NCBI GenBank assembly: GCA_938014885.1
Contig: CALLQI010000003.1
Span: 372,001 to 436,000 of the forward strand
DNA from: an uncultured bacterium
GTDB lineage: Bacteria; Planctomycetota; UBA8742; UBA2392
Direction of reading: 5' to 3'
Length of the DNA: 64,000 nt
Below, piece after piece: positions 36,349-45,170 of this stretch. Under the pieces are notes generated by a model. It saw only the letters and a list, made by a program, of their open reading frames with translations. It did not search any database and was not told the DNA's origin. Numbering within the stretch: position 1 is the first letter of the stretch; every line of letters starts with the position of its first letter. Both the position numbers and the translations under genes were made by a program.

Positions 36349-37212
36349 CTAGCCCAGCAGGTCTTCGCGCAGCTTCATCAGCTGCTCCTTCAGGCGATAC
36401 AGGATGCGGTGGTGGACCTGGCAGACGCGGCTTTCGCTGAGGTCGAGCACGAGGCCGATTTCCTTCATCGTCAACTCTTCGACGTAATACAGGATCACGA
36501 TCAGCTTCTCTTTGCGGCTGAGGCCGCGCGTGGCGAGCTCAACCAGTTCGCGGCGTTCCATGTTGTTGGTGGGGGCGTCGATCTGGCCGTCTTCGATGGT
36601 GTCGATCTTGCGGACTTCTTTGCCCTCGGAGTCATTCTCGCCGCTGGCACGATCAAGGCTGACGATGTTGGCCTGGTTGATTTCGCGCATCCAGCGGTCG
36701 TATTCGTCGAGGCTGATGCCGAGTTTGCTCGCGACCTGGTCGGCCGAGGGCATGGCGCCGGTTTCGGTTTCGACTTCCTTGGCCGCGCGCTCAAGGCGAT
36801 GGCTGTGCGTGCGCACAAGCCGCGGGGCGAAGTCCTGGTTGCGCAGGTCATCAAGGATCGCGCCGGTGATGCGCTGCTTGGCGTAGGCCTCAAACTTGAC
36901 CCCGCGCTCGGGGTCAAAGCCGTCCACGGCGTCCATGAGGCCGAACACCCCGGCCTGGATCAGCTCTTCGACATCAACGTGGCTGGGCAGCTTGGTGTGC
37001 ATGCGCTCGGCGGTGGTGCGCGCCAGCGGCAGGTAGTGTTCGATCAGGCGGTCGCGAAGGGTCGCGTCGCCGGCCTTGAACTTGGCCCAAAGGGTGTCGA
37101 TTTCGTCGCGCTGTTTTTCCTTGGCCTGGACATAGGCCTTGGGCAGCAGGGCAGAAGCACGCGAGAACCCGTGACGAGGAAGCACGGGCTCATGAGCGAG
37201 GGCGTTGCGCAT
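36349..37212 (-). CDS. FliA/WhiG-type RNA polymerase sigma factor
   Basis: This 287-residue sigma-70 family protein has regions 2, 3 and 4: the core-binding and -10 part HVDVEELIQAGVFGLMDAVD and FEAYAKQRITGAILDDLR, region 3 around PSADQVASKLGISLDEYDRW, and the helix-turn-helix LTMKEIGLVLDLSESRVCQV. The layout is that of flagellar/sporulation-type FliA and WhiG sigma factors. GGAG lies 6 bp before ATG 37212, which is preferred over ATG 37224. No flagellar or anti-sigma gene is nearby, so the regulon is unknown. Confidence 0.92.
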   Translation of the reverse strand: MRNALAHEPVLPRHGFSRASALLPKAYVQAKEKQRDEIDTLWAKFKAGDATLRDRLIEHYLPLARTTAERMHTKLPSHVDVEELIQAGVFGLMDAVDGFDPERGVKFEAYAKQRITGAILDDLRNQDFAPRLVRTHSHRLERAAKEVETETGAMPSADQVASKLGISLDEYDRWMREINQANIVSLDRASGENDSEGKEVRKIDTIEDGQIDAPTNNMERRELVELATRGLSRKEKLIVILYYVEELTMKEIGLVLDLSESRVCQVHHRILYRLKEQLMKLREDLLG

Positions 37213-37269
37213 TGGGGACTCCATGATTGTCGGTAGTTATAAGTTACGGAGTGTAAAGTACACTCTATC

Positions 37270-37645
37270 TACAGTAATGTCAAACACTTCCGCAGTTTTT
37301 CACCTAACCACAGCAGGGACCCCAAAGCGGCGACTGTCACACCACATGTTGGGGTGCCAAGCCACCCAAAGCCAATCATCCAATGGCCCGCCGTTCGTGG
37401 TGTGGCCGACCCGGCTGCACGCCTTTGCTTTGGGCCCTGGAGTGCCCCCTGCCTTTGGCGCGGAACTGCAACTGCATGCAGGCGGGGCGCCTGCACCACG
37501 AACTGCAACTGTGTGCGGGCGGGGCGCCCACACCACTGTGTTTTCGCGATTGGCCGGGAATTCTGAAAAATGTTTTCGCCCGAGAACCCGCTTGTGGGGC
37601 TGCTTTCGCCCGAACCTCGAATCTCGAATCTCGAATCTCGCGCCG
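37270..37645. repeat. Dispersed GGGGCGCC hairpins and TCGAATC tandem repeat
   Basis: The 470 bp between the sigma factor start and the next gene holds no gene. It contains a CGTGGTGTGGCCGACCCGG segment that matches the hairpin at 4937, hairpins CAGGCG-GGG-CGCCTG and GGGCG-GGG-CGCCC followed by CACCAC(G), AACTGCAACTG copies, and about 3.5 copies of a 7 bp TCGAATC unit (37616-37640). Related hairpins recur at 38765-38825. Confidence 0.72.
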
Positions 37646-37684
37646 TTCCCTGTGCGCCATTGTCGCTAAGGGTAGGAGATTGGC

Positions 37685-38476
37685 GTGACCGCCCTTGCCG
37701 ACATGCACTCTGCGCTGGCTCGCGAAACTTGCGAGTTGCTGCACAACGTGCTGCGGCTTTCCGTGCGCGCCACCACCACTGCGCTCAAGCTCAATCGCGA
37801 CCTCACCGAGCCTGAGCAGCGCACCCTGATTGAAGGCTTCCGCGCGGCCGCCATGGCCCTGGACGTCACCAAACACGCCGCCCAGCGCGAGCGCTTTGGC
37901 CTGTCGCAATACTTTCCGCCGCAACTGGTGAGCAACCTGATCCAGGCCGGGCGTGTGCTGGCGCAGAACACCGCGCTGCTGGAAAAGCGCCGCGACCGCT
38001 TCGTGCTCGAGTTCCAGTTGCGGCTGCGCCAGCGCCTCGAGAAGCAGCTGCAACCGAAAGACCGCGAAGCAGCGCCGCAAGCCGAAGCCAAACCGGACGA
38101 CGGCGAGCCGCGCTTTGCGTTCACCACACAGCCTTCGCCGGATCAGGGCTACACTGCGCTGACGATGCTCGACGGCCGCTACGACGAGATCAAGGAAGCC
38201 CTGCGCGAAGCCGCGGCCGAAGAAGCCGCCGAGATCCGGGCACTGAAGGCCGAAGAGAAGGCGGCCGCAGAAGCCATTGAGCCGCCGGAGCCCGCCCCGC
38301 AATCCCCGTACAACCAGTACTACACGCCCGAGAAGGCAGCGCGGATGAGCGCCGAGTTCCTGGCCGCCAAGACCCGCTACGAGCGCTACGAAGTCGTAAA
38401 GCGCCAAGCCCAGGAAATGTTCCGCGACTACCTGTTGAACCCACCCAAACGAGACACGACAGGCCCACCCGAGTAA
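37685..38476 (+). CDS. Coiled-coil protein of unknown function
   Basis: The 263-residue protein is mostly helical and has no signal or membrane segment. The first 130 residues form long helices (for example TLIEGFRAAAMALDVTKHAA and a charged RDRFVLEFQLRLRQRLEKQL stretch), then a Pro/Asp-rich linker and an Ala/Glu-rich helix (REAAAEEAAEIRALKAEEK). The start is GTG 37685 with TAGGAG 7 bp upstream. The family is not recognised. The last 25 codons use CCA, CGA and ACA more than the rest. Confidence 0.7.
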   Translation: MTALADMHSALARETCELLHNVLRLSVRATTTALKLNRDLTEPEQRTLIEGFRAAAMALDVTKHAAQRERFGLSQYFPPQLVSNLIQAGRVLAQNTALLEKRRDRFVLEFQLRLRQRLEKQLQPKDREAAPQAEAKPDDGEPRFAFTTQPSPDQGYTALTMLDGRYDEIKEALREAAAEEAAEIRALKAEEKAAAEAIEPPEPAPQSPYNQYYTPEKAARMSAEFLAAKTRYERYEVVKRQAQEMFRDYLLNPPKRDTTGPPE

Positions 38477-38490
38477 CGCGGGGTTGGAGT

Positions 38491-38860
38491 TTGGGGGTTC
38501 GAGTTTCGAGGTTCGGGGTTCGAGGTTCGGGGTTCGAGGTTCGGGGTTCGAAGTTCGAGTTTCGGGAACAGCCCCAGCCGAGGCACCAAGAAGAGCCACG
38601 GCCGAAAGGCCGCGGACACGCGGCAAAGCCGCGTCAAGCAAGCAACCAAACCCAAACACGCCACCCCGGGAAACCGGGGCGGCGGCTGTTGGCCATGCGT
38701 GGCACGCGCGTCTCGCGCGTGAGTGCCGGCGGCGTCCCGCCGCCGGAAGCGGAACTGCAACAGCGTGCGAGCGAGGCGCCCGCACCACGCACGACGGCCT
38801 GTGCGGGTGGGGCGCCCGCACCATGCACTGGCTGGAAGCCGGTGCCACGGGCGTTTCGTT
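38491..38860. repeat. TTCGGGG tandem repeat and GGGGCGCCCGCACCA hairpins
   Basis: The 389 bp gap between convergent genes begins with about 3.5 copies of a 14 bp unit GTTCGGGGTTCGAG (38511-38556), continues with CACGGCCGAAAGGCCGCGG and GCCCCGG-type short inverted repeats, and ends with two GCGCCCGCACCA hairpins (about 38765-38825). No coding frame is supported. Confidence 0.75.
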
Positions 38861-38865
38861 GGGGC

Positions 38866-39579
38866 TTACTCGGCTTGGCAGGTGGTCTTGAGCAGGGCTA
38901 GCACTTGCTCGCGCAGGTCTACTTCGAGGGCTACCTGGCCCAGGCGCTTTTGCTCGTCGGCGTCGATGCCTTCGGTTTTGAACTTCACGCTGTCTGTATT
39001 GCGCGCGGTCATTGAGGCCCCGCCCAACAGCTTGCCTGTGGTCAGGTCGTACAGCGCCGCTGTGCCTGTCCATTGCCCGGCCTCAAACTTCACCTTGAAC
39101 AGCGACGTGTCGGTGATCTTCGGGGGTGTGTACTCGGTGGTCTTCACCACGCACAGGTAGCGCACGGCCAGGTATTGCTCCAGATCAGCCTTGAGGCCGC
39201 CTTCGGTGGTGCCGCCGTTGTCGGCGGCGTTCTTGTCCATGTCGGTGCGCCAGCGTTTCTCGACCAGCAGCTGCAACAGTTTTGATGACGCAGCGTCTTC
39301 GGCGTCGAGCACGGCAATGCGCGCGTTGGCGGTCTTGTCGATGCCCGAGACTTTGTGCGTCTCGAACTTGGGTTTGGGGGCTTCGCCCAGCACCACGGGC
39401 TCAAGGTTGCCCGAGAGTTTGTCGGGTGCTTCCTTCAGCGCGGCCACGATCAGCGCGTTGCGGGCCTCGTATTCACCTTTGACGGCGGCCCAGGCTGCCG
39501 CGGCTTTTTCCTTGCGCTCTTCGCCAGAGCCGCCACAGGCACCAAGCAGCAACAGCAAGATCAGCGGCACGTAGCGCAT
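38866..39579 (-). CDS. Lipoprotein of unknown function
   Basis: The 237-residue protein has a signal peptide with lipobox LLGAC (about residues 11-15), followed by GGSGEERKEK, a helical region and a C-terminal half rich in strands (VVKTTEYTPPKITDTSLFKV). No family is recognised. It lies 15 bp downstream of the acyl-CoA dehydrogenase on the same strand, so co-transcription is likely even though no functional link is evident. Confidence 0.75.
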   Translation of the reverse strand: MRYVPLILLLLLGACGGSGEERKEKAAAAWAAVKGEYEARNALIVAALKEAPDKLSGNLEPVVLGEAPKPKFETHKVSGIDKTANARIAVLDAEDAASSKLLQLLVEKRWRTDMDKNAADNGGTTEGGLKADLEQYLAVRYLCVVKTTEYTPPKITDTSLFKVKFEAGQWTGTAALYDLTTGKLLGGASMTARNTDSVKFKTEGIDADEQKRLGQVALEVDLREQVLALLKTTCQAE

Positions 39580-39594
39580 GGTGGTTTTCGCGGA

Positions 39595-40794
39595 TTACAC
39601 GTTTCGCAGATCGCCGAGGATCTGGCGGCTGATTACGAGGCGTTGCACTTCGCTGGTGCCTTCGCCGATTTCGCACAGCTTGGCGTCGCGCATCATGCGC
39701 TCTACGTCGTATTCGCGGGTGTAGCCTACGCCGCCCAGCACCTGGATCGCGTTGGTGCAGGTCTTCATTGCCACTTCACTCGCGTACAGCTTGGCCATGC
39801 TGCCGGCCAGGCCGAAGTCGCGGCCCGCGTCGCGCAGTCTGGCCGCGTGGTAGCACAGGTGGCGCGCGGCCGCAATTTCCATGGCCATGTCGCTTAGCAT
39901 GAACGCCACGCCCTGGAACGTGCCGATCGGCTTGTTGAATTGCTTGCGCTGGCGCGCGTACTCGAGGGCCTTGTCGTACGCGCCCTGCGCGATGCCCAGC
40001 GCCAGCGCGCCTATGCTGATGCGGCCGCCGGCGAGCGTCTTCATGAACTTGTTGAAGCCGACGTCAACCTGCGGCTCGCCGCCTGCCACCGCGTCCAGCG
40101 GCAGCTTCATGTCTTCGAACACGAGTTGCGCGGTGTCGCTGCTGCGCATGCCCAGCTTGTCTTCCTTGGCCTCGACCTTGAAACCGGGCGTGTCCAGCTC
40201 AGCGATGAAGGCCGTGATGCCCTTGCCTTCAGCCGGGTTCATGTTGGTCTTGGCCGTGAAGATGCAGGTCTTCGAGTAATGCGGGTTGGTGATCCACGCC
40301 TTGCGGCCGTTGACCAGCCAATGATCCGACTTGCGCTCCGCGCGAGTCTTGGTGCCGCCGGCGTCGCTGCCTGCCCCGGGCTCCGTCAGGCCGAAGCAGC
40401 CAAGCGTGAGGTTGCCGTTGTCATCGACGCCTTTGCAGAGCTGCGGCACGTACTTTTCGCGCTGCTCTTTGGTGCCGAACAGGTGGACGGGCGTTGTGCC
40501 AAGGCTGATGTGGGCCGCGTAGCCAAGGCCGGTGCTGGCACAGGCGCGCGAAAGCTCTTCGACGACGAGGATGAAGCTGAGGGTGTCAAAGCCGCTGCCG
40601 CCGGCCTCTTCGGGGATGCTCAGGCCGAGGAAGCCGAGCTCAGCGAGGCCCTTGAATGTATCGACGGGGAACTCGGCCTTCTCGTCCAGTTCCTGGGCTT
40701 TGGGCGCCACGTGTTCTTTGGTGAACTCGCGGGCGGTGCTCTGGATCTGGAGCTGTTCTTCGGTCAGGTCAAAGTTCGTGACGACATCGGGCAT
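39595..40794 (-). CDS. Acyl-CoA dehydrogenase
   Basis: A 399-residue acyl-CoA dehydrogenase flavoprotein. Motifs include CFGLTEPGAGSDAGG, AWITNPHYS and the catalytic-Glu segment IGEGTSEVQR near the C-terminus. Residues 1-20 (MPDVVTNFDLTEEQLQIQS) are a typical start; ATG 40794 has GAGG about 9 bp upstream and an ATG at 40851 is rejected. It is closer in style to short-chain and branched-chain enzymes than the gene at 13181, but the substrate cannot be set. Divergent from the tRNA-Leu gene by about 110 bp. Confidence 0.94.
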   Translation of the reverse strand: MPDVVTNFDLTEEQLQIQSTAREFTKEHVAPKAQELDEKAEFPVDTFKGLAELGFLGLSIPEEAGGSGFDTLSFILVVEELSRACASTGLGYAAHISLGTTPVHLFGTKEQREKYVPQLCKGVDDNGNLTLGCFGLTEPGAGSDAGGTKTRAERKSDHWLVNGRKAWITNPHYSKTCIFTAKTNMNPAEGKGITAFIAELDTPGFKVEAKEDKLGMRSSDTAQLVFEDMKLPLDAVAGGEPQVDVGFNKFMKTLAGGRISIGALALGIAQGAYDKALEYARQRKQFNKPIGTFQGVAFMLSDMAMEIAAARHLCYHAARLRDAGRDFGLAGSMAKLYASEVAMKTCTNAIQVLGGVGYTREYDVERMMRDAKLCEIGEGTSEVQRLVISRQILGDLRNV

Positions 40795-40902
40795 GAAATT
40801 GGCCTCAGGCGGTAAGACGACCTTATAAACCGGATGCGACGGGCATGACAACCGGTGGCCGGGTCTCGCGGCGGAAAAGCGGGGCGGCTACATTGCGCGC
40901 GG

Positions 40903-40986
40903 GCAGAGGTGGCGGAATGGCAGACGCGCTGGATTTAGGTTCCAGTGGGGAAACCCGTGCGGGTTCAAGTCCCGCCCTCTGTACCA
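40903..40986 (+). tRNA. tRNA-Leu (TAG)
   Basis: A full cloverleaf can be folded: acceptor GCAGAGG with CCTCTGT, the anticodon arm CTGGA-TTTAGGT-TCCAG giving anticodon TAG (reads CTA/CTG), a long variable arm with GGG-AAA-CCC as expected of a class II tRNA, and T arm GCGGG-TTCAAGT-CCCGC. CCA is encoded (40984-40986). Confidence 0.95.
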
Positions 40987-41029
40987 GCAGCCCTGGCTGC
41001 CCGCGCGCCGCGTGACGCAGCCTGAAACG

Positions 41030-41076
41030 GATTCTGGATTGGCCGCCGTGGGGTCCCGGCAGCGCAATCCAGAATC
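41030..41076 (+). terminator. Hairpin after tRNA-Leu
   Basis: A perfect 12 bp inverted repeat, GATTCTGGATTG (41030-41041) and CAATCCAGAATC (41065-41076), is followed on the plus strand by a moderately U-rich stretch with GTTTCTAACTTTT. It lies 44 bp after the tRNA and could terminate it or separate it from the convergent serpin gene. Confidence 0.6.
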
Positions 41077-41098
41077 TCTGTGTTTCTAACTTTTGCGG

Positions 41099-42322
41099 CT
41101 ACTTGGCGGTCAGCGCCTCGGGCTTGTGGATTGCGCCGGTGAACAAGATGGCACCCGTGGCGTCATCGACAATCGCCACGAAGAACGGGCGGTTGATGAT
41201 CAGCTTGGGCGGCTCTTCGCGCACTGACTCGGTCTGCATTTCCACGGCCGTGGCGGCGGCGGCCTCGGCGCCTTCTTCGTTCACCTCAAGTATGGCTTCG
41301 TGCAGGATGCGGCTGATCAACACGTTGCCCATGCCGCTTTGGAACTTCGGGAATTCGGCCAGTCCACCGAACGGGCGTTGCATGCCAAGTCTCTGCATGG
41401 CTTCCACCAGCCCGGCCTTGTATCCGAGCTTGAAGCGCGGGATCTGCAGCACCAGCTCGGTCGTGGCCATGTTCTGTCGCCACTTGGCCAGCAGCGCAGC
41501 GTCGAAGGTCTTCACGAATTCATCCAGCTTGCCCTCAGCCGGCAGGGCGAAGTACATGCCTACGCTGCCGTCACCCTTGAATGCCAGCCGCGTGAATTGC
41601 ACGTCGTCAACGCGGCCGTAGGCCAGGTCGTACGTCATGTTCATCATGGGAAGCATCAGCTTGGTGCCGTCATCTTGTGTGAACACGCCTTCATGGGTGT
41701 TCTTTTTCTCGAACTCATACTTCCATGAACCCTTGAAGTAGACGGCATTCACGAGGTAGGCCACGGCGTCGCTGGGGATGCGGTCCAGAAGATTGGGGAT
41801 CTTGCCGTTGGTCTTGCCCGACACCCAGCCGTTGATCACACCCAGCGTTTCCGGGTTGTTGAAGTCCACGACACGCCCCTCGGCGTTGAAGTACTTGGCG
41901 GCGTCTGCAAGGTAATCGGCATCAATTTCCACGCGACCGGCACCACCCCAGACTGAGTTGGCGATGTCCAGTTTCACGCCCTTGCGCTCGGCGATGGCGT
42001 CCAGCAGCGCGCGGTTGGCTTCTTTGTAGTCGATGCCTTCAAGGCCCATGGCCTTTCGCATCTCGGCTTCGGTTTCGCCGTCGGCGGCCATCAGCGCAAG
42101 CTGCATCGCCTGCGTGATACTGGTCGGCGAGATGAAGGTGTTCTTGCCGGGTTCGTGAAGCTCGCGCATCAGCTTGACGCCGAAGTCGTTCTGCGCTGAG
42201 GCCAGGGTGCGTGCGTTCTCCGGCGCGGGCTGGAAGGCGGGCTTCTGCTGGGCGCTCGAGTGGCCGATCAAGGCGGCGGCCACAAGGGTGGCGCCGGCGA
42301 AGGCAAGCATGGGGGTTTTCAT
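41099..42322 (-). CDS. Secreted serpin (serine protease inhibitor)
   Basis: The 407-residue protein has a signal peptide (AFAGATLVAAALIGHSSAQ) and a complete serpin fold: FISPTSITQAMQLALMAADG near residue 65, NAVYFKGSW in the middle, and the C-terminal FFVAIVDDATGAILFTG. The reactive-centre hinge EEGAEAAAATAVEMQTES has the small-residue pattern of inhibitory serpins, so it should undergo the trapping transition. By hinge numbering P1-P1' falls at Glu-Ser. CGGAG precedes ATG 42322. It would inhibit an extracytoplasmic peptidase. Confidence 0.95.
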   Translation of the reverse strand: MKTPMLAFAGATLVAAALIGHSSAQQKPAFQPAPENARTLASAQNDFGVKLMRELHEPGKNTFISPTSITQAMQLALMAADGETEAEMRKAMGLEGIDYKEANRALLDAIAERKGVKLDIANSVWGGAGRVEIDADYLADAAKYFNAEGRVVDFNNPETLGVINGWVSGKTNGKIPNLLDRIPSDAVAYLVNAVYFKGSWKYEFEKKNTHEGVFTQDDGTKLMLPMMNMTYDLAYGRVDDVQFTRLAFKGDGSVGMYFALPAEGKLDEFVKTFDAALLAKWRQNMATTELVLQIPRFKLGYKAGLVEAMQRLGMQRPFGGLAEFPKFQSGMGNVLISRILHEAILEVNEEGAEAAAATAVEMQTESVREEPPKLIINRPFFVAIVDDATGAILFTGAIHKPEALTAK

Positions 42323-42400
42323 GGGAATCTCCGGTTCACGCCTCTAGGACGACGGACCGGGCCTGCGGGTTCCAGCGAAGTTGCAGCCATGTGCCACCAT

Positions 42401-42760
42401 TCAGGGCTGCGGCTTGGCGATGTTGGGGCGCTTGCCCGGCAGCCCCTTGCGGCGCAGCGTGGGCAGGCCCAGCGCCTTGCGCATTGTGTTGGGGTCCAAA
42501 GACTGGTCGGTTCTTGCATCCATTTCATCGACCGAGGCCATCATCTCCTGGAACTCGGCTTCCGTGATGATGCCCTTCTTGATCAGCGTCGCGACCAGCG
42601 AGATGCAGACCATCGACAGCGTGCCGATGTCGGATTCAAGGTCCGCGTTCTTGGCGCCCATCGAGCGCATGGCGCTGCGGTCAGCGGCCGCGCGGGCCGC
42701 CTGCTGACGGTCGTGACTGGACTGTGCGGACTGGGTCAGAAACAGGTGCAGCAGGCTCAT
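42401..42760 (-). CDS. Small helical protein of unknown function
   Basis: The 119-residue protein has GGAGG 8 bp before ATG 42760. It is mostly helical, with ADLESDIGTLSMVCISLVAT and LIKKGIITEAEFQEMMASVD forming a likely coiled pair, then a basic tail (RRKGLPGKRP). The ITEAEF part resembles short tails of DUF-type regulators only loosely. No signal peptide. It lies between the serpin and the aconitase-like gene on the same strand. Confidence 0.7.
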   Translation of the reverse strand: MSLLHLFLTQSAQSSHDRQQAARAAADRSAMRSMGAKNADLESDIGTLSMVCISLVATLIKKGIITEAEFQEMMASVDEMDARTDQSLDPNTMRKALGLPTLRRKGLPGKRPNIAKPQP

Positions 42761-42841
42761 GGTGTGTCCTCCCTGCGCGAGGATACCACACGCAGCGCCC
42801 GCGTGACGGCTGCACGCGACGAACGCACGAAAGCAGCAGCA

Positions 42842-44818
42842 TCAACCGGCCTGCTTGCTGAACATGCCTTCCTTGTACGCCGTGATCCTGCCCGTAAACG
42901 CGCTTGCTGCCACCGTCAGCGGGCTGGCCAGGTACAGCTTGCCGGGGCCGCTGCGGCCGGGGAAGTTGCGGTTGATGGCGCTTACCGTGACTTGCTCCTT
43001 GGTTTCGCTGACGCCGGGGCCGCAGCCGATGCACGCGCCGCAGCCGGGGTTGATTACCTCGATGCCCGCCTTGGCGAACAGCGCCGGGTAGCCCTTTTGT
43101 TCGGCGTAGCGTTTCACGTCTTCGCTGCCGTACTGGATGTACATCTTGACGCCTTCGGCCACACGCAGCCCGGCCTGCACGGCTTCTTGCGCGACGCGGG
43201 CGTAGTAGTCGAAGTCGTCTTCCTTGCCGGCGGTGCAGCTTCCGGCGTAGGCGATATCGATCTTCACGTCGCCCAGGTCCGAGATCAGCTTGCCGTAGGT
43301 CGGGTCGCCGGGTTCGGCCACCATCGGCAGAATCTTGTTCAGGTTGATGGTGTGCACGCCACCGGCGTACTCAGCACCTTCGTCAGGCGCGACGGCCTTG
43401 CGCTTGAGGGCTGCGACTTGTGAGTCCGAAAGGTTGCGCTGCTCCTGCAGCCAGTTCCAAAGGGCGTCGTCGGCCTCACAGATGCCTGACTTGGCGCTGC
43501 ATTCGGTGGCCATGTTGGTGAGGGTCGCGCGCTCGTCCATGCTGATGCTGGCGAGGCCGGGTCCGCCGAATTCCATCACGCGGTCCAGCGTGTCTTCGCG
43601 TTTTGCGTATGTATCGAGGATGTGAAGGATCACGTCCTTGGCGGTCACGCCCGGCTGCATTTCGCCGACCAGGTTGAAGCGGATGCTTTCGGGCACGCTC
43701 ACGAATGTGCTGCCGCTGTAGATCAGCCCGGCGTACTCGGTGGCACCGACGCCGTAGGCCAGCGCGTTGGATGCGCCGCCCATGCAGGTGTGGCTGTCGG
43801 TCGCCTGCACGAAGTCGCTGGGGTCAATGAAGTGCTCGCGGGCGACCTGGTGGCAGATGCCGGGGCTTATGCCGTTGCGGGCGCTGTAGTCGCGCACGCG
43901 GGTGTGCTTCTGGAAGTGATTCTGCATATCGACAAGGGTCTGGATCTTGTCGGCGAACTTGGCAAAGCGCGCCACGCCCTTGGCGTACAGCAGGTGGTCT
44001 TCGAACACCGCGAACTTCTCGGGGTTGGTGACTTTGTAGTCGGCCCCGTACTCGTTTTCGAGGAAGTAGTGCACCTGCGCGGTCGTGAACTCGTGGCTGT
44101 AGCCGGCATCGACCTTGACCATCACCGGGTCGCCGGGCTTGACGAAGGGCTCGCCCTGGCCGGGCACGAGGTGGCTGGCAATCAGCTTTTCGGCCATGGT
44201 CATCGGCCGCTTGCCGTTGGTGAGCTTGGGCAGGTCCAGCTTGCCTTCCGCCAGCAGCTTACTGAACGGGAACAGGCCGCCGCTTTCAAGGATCAGGCGG
44301 GTCACGGGGTCATACTTGGCCGTGAAATCAGACAGCGGCAGCGACTTGCCGGCCTGCAACGCCTTCAGTTGCTCATGGGTGCCCATGAGCTGTCCGAGGT
44401 TGATGTTGTTGCGTTCATGGATCGGGGCGAAGCTGGCCGCGATCACAAGCCGGATGCCGCCCCACTTTTCAGCCTGGGGCGCGGTTTCGCGGCTGCTGCC
44501 CGTGCCCTTGCGCTGTCCGCTGACGATGACTTCGAAGTTGCCGTCGATCAGCGCGCGCTCGCGGAACACGCGTTCGCCGCTGGCGTCGAACAGCCCGGCG
44601 TAGGCGTTCAGGGCCAGTTTGGCGGGGTCGTAATCGAAGCAGACCCAGGCCGGGGTCATGGTGTCGGTGTTGATGTCATCGAGCAGGTCTTCGACGCGCA
44701 GGTCGGCCATGCGCAGATTCAGGCCTTCGTAGAGCTGCTTCTTGATCAGCTCCAGGTCCTTGGTCAGGAACAGGACGCGCTTGCCGGGCGTCAACTGGAT
44801 CGTCGTGGGCAATGCCAT
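42842..44818 (-). CDS. Aconitase/isopropylmalate dehydratase family enzyme with N-terminal swivel domain
   Basis: The 658-residue protein is a 4Fe-4S hydro-lyase. The swivel (LeuD-like) domain comes first (about 35-170, with DDINTDTMTPAW and SGQRKGTGSSRE), followed by the LeuC/aconitase catalytic domains. Probable cluster cysteines are Cys345 in DSHTCMGG and those in the C593-G-A-C596-I-G-C599 segment; GSCTAGKEDD provides a further substrate loop. AcnB also has its swivel domain ahead of the catalytic part, but the AcnB HEAT-like domain is absent. The substrate may be citrate, isopropylmalate, methylcitrate or similar. ATG 44818 is chosen over 44848. Confidence 0.85.
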   Translation of the reverse strand: MALPTTIQLTPGKRVLFLTKDLELIKKQLYEGLNLRMADLRVEDLLDDINTDTMTPAWVCFDYDPAKLALNAYAGLFDASGERVFRERALIDGNFEVIVSGQRKGTGSSRETAPQAEKWGGIRLVIAASFAPIHERNNINLGQLMGTHEQLKALQAGKSLPLSDFTAKYDPVTRLILESGGLFPFSKLLAEGKLDLPKLTNGKRPMTMAEKLIASHLVPGQGEPFVKPGDPVMVKVDAGYSHEFTTAQVHYFLENEYGADYKVTNPEKFAVFEDHLLYAKGVARFAKFADKIQTLVDMQNHFQKHTRVRDYSARNGISPGICHQVAREHFIDPSDFVQATDSHTCMGGASNALAYGVGATEYAGLIYSGSTFVSVPESIRFNLVGEMQPGVTAKDVILHILDTYAKREDTLDRVMEFGGPGLASISMDERATLTNMATECSAKSGICEADDALWNWLQEQRNLSDSQVAALKRKAVAPDEGAEYAGGVHTINLNKILPMVAEPGDPTYGKLISDLGDVKIDIAYAGSCTAGKEDDFDYYARVAQEAVQAGLRVAEGVKMYIQYGSEDVKRYAEQKGYPALFAKAGIEVINPGCGACIGCGPGVSETKEQVTVSAINRNFPGRSGPGKLYLASPLTVAASAFTGRITAYKEGMFSKQAG

Positions 44819-44951
44819 GGACACCTGCCGATACGTGATTACCGCCACTCAGGAAACACAAACGGCCCTCACGGGCCCTTCGCTGCCATTCAATCAAGCA
44901 GCACGGCAACGGCCGTGCTGGGCTACTTTATAGCAAATGCCCATTGTGCGG

Positions 44952-45170
44952 TCATGGGGTTGCCGGGCTTTGAGGACCGTACCCCGGTGCACAGATCACG
45001 GCGCCAGCCCGGTGCAGGGTGCGGATCGCGCCATTGTCGATGGCGGCACTGTAGGCCTCGGCATCAACGGCAACGACAAACACGCGCGCACCGGCAGGCC
45101 AGCCGGCCTTGCCGGCGGCCTCAAGCAACGCGGCCGCATCACCGGCAATCACAACGGGTGTATCACTCAT
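44952..45170 (-). CDS. Short protein resembling an aconitase-family domain segment
   Basis: The 72-residue reading frame ends in AGAVICAPGYGPQ, which aligns with the aconitase/LeuC segment that normally ends PGCGxC; the neighbouring large gene has AGIEVINPGCGACIGC there, with a similar run of about 30 residues before it. The first cluster cysteine is replaced by Tyr, and the second is missing. It overlaps the start of its upstream neighbour by 4 bp and lies about 130 bp before the large dehydratase gene on the same strand. It could be a remnant or an accessory piece. Confidence 0.55.
   Translation of the reverse strand: MSDTPVVIAGDAAALLEAAGKAGWPAGARVFVVAVDAEAYSAAIDNGAIRTLHRAGAVICAPGYGPQSPATP

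Noticed and set aside
41030..41076. att site for an element next to tRNA-Leu
   Set aside because: The 12 bp inverted repeat does not match the tRNA sequence and no duplicated tRNA end is present; terminator or separator is simpler.
44952..44954. TGA after the aconitase-like mini-gene as another Sec codon
   Set aside because: The frame continues only about eight codons to a TAA and shows no family sequence or SECIS-like hairpin.
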